Below, piece by piece: positions 5,539 to 5,607 of a DNA stretch of 5,607 bases. The number at the start of each line of letters is the position of its first letter. Positions within the stretch are counted from its first letter, which is position 1. This DNA is from CAVBBU01 sp963593765 (GTDB lineage: Bacteria; Bacillota; Clostridia; Lachnospirales; Lachnospiraceae), in assembly GCA_963593765.1 (NCBI GenBank), contig CAVBBU010000104.1:1-5607 (forward strand). Reading direction: 5' to 3'. A program made the position numbers and the translations under genes. Below the pieces are notes generated by a model. It was given only the letters and a program-made list of their open reading frames with translations, was not told the DNA's origin and ran no database searches.

Positions 5539-5554
5539 AAATTTAGCTAAATTT
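5539..5554. promoter_or_regulatory. 16-bp perfect palindrome upstream of the Tyr/Asp-rich gene
   Basis: AAATTTAGCTAAATTT is identical to its own reverse complement. It lies just upstream of the -35 at 5520-5525 and within the downstream part of the alternative promoter starting with TTGACA at 5564-5569. The position suits a dimeric regulator or an UP-like AT-rich element. No known regulator is recognised. Confidence 0.4.
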
Positions 5555-5576
5555 TGGTTACAGTGTCAAAACTCAT

Positions 5577-5607
5577 CTTCCACGGCATGCTCGCATGTCG
5601 GTGGGAG
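5577..5607. repeat. Strong hairpin cut by the right edge, possible terminator
   Basis: CTTCCAC-GGCATG (5577-5589), a CTCG loop and CATGTC-g-GTGGGAG (5594-5607) form a 13-bp stem with two G-T wobbles and one bulged base. The sequence before it on the plus strand is ctcat, preceded by aaaa, so on the minus strand the hairpin is followed by ATGAG and TTTT. If the stem extends through ctcat beyond the window, it would be a terminator of a minus-strand gene to the right. Confidence 0.45.

Noticed and set aside
5257..5550. 97-codon plus-strand frame rich in His, Asn and Ser
   Set aside because: It is the complementary reading of the Tyr/Asp-rich repeats and crosses the promoter of that gene.

Overview
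The window looks like a draft-assembly scaffold from a low-to-moderate GC Gram-positive anaerobe, most likely a Clostridia/Lachnospiraceae-type Firmicute. The clues are strong AGGAGG-like ribosome binding sites, sigma-A promoters, two secreted surface proteins (one with C-terminal cell-wall-binding repeats) and a hexuronate-catabolism gene. The genus cannot be fixed from the sequence. A run of 132 N at 2774-2905 marks an assembly gap.

Layout, left to right. 1-813 (minus) is the N-terminal 271 residues of a large secreted surface protein that runs off the left edge; it has a signal peptide, an acidic Ser/Thr/Glu-rich linker and the start of a folded module. Its upstream region holds a near-consensus promoter whose -35 lies inside a tandem repeat, and a second, sigma-D-like promoter candidate nearer the gene. 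1028-1165 holds a strong terminator and a short coding-like remnant. 1166-2665 (minus) is a complete tagaturonate reductase (UxaB). After the gap, 3023-3940 (plus) is a ketopantoate reductase family protein. Two bases beyond its stop lies the 3' end of a RelE/ParE-type toxin (3943-4038, minus), directly behind a complete Phd/YefM antitoxin (4042-4326, minus), so the pair is an antitoxin whose toxin has lost its front part. An AT-rich intergenic stretch with the antitoxin promoter and candidate operator follows. 4637-5464 (minus) is a secreted Tyr/Asp-rich protein with a fibronectin-like middle and cell-wall-binding repeats, with its own promoter and terminator. The window ends in a strong hairpin cut by the right edge.

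The genes do not form one pathway. UxaB reduces tagaturonate to altronate in galacturonate (pectin) breakdown, but its usual partners are not here. The two surface proteins are probably exported and displayed on the envelope. Each gene seems to be its own transcription unit. I found no convincing new multi-gene system. The most unusual items are the decayed toxin behind an intact antitoxin, the tyrosine/aspartate-rich cell-wall protein, and the repeat-bearing promoter of the left surface protein.
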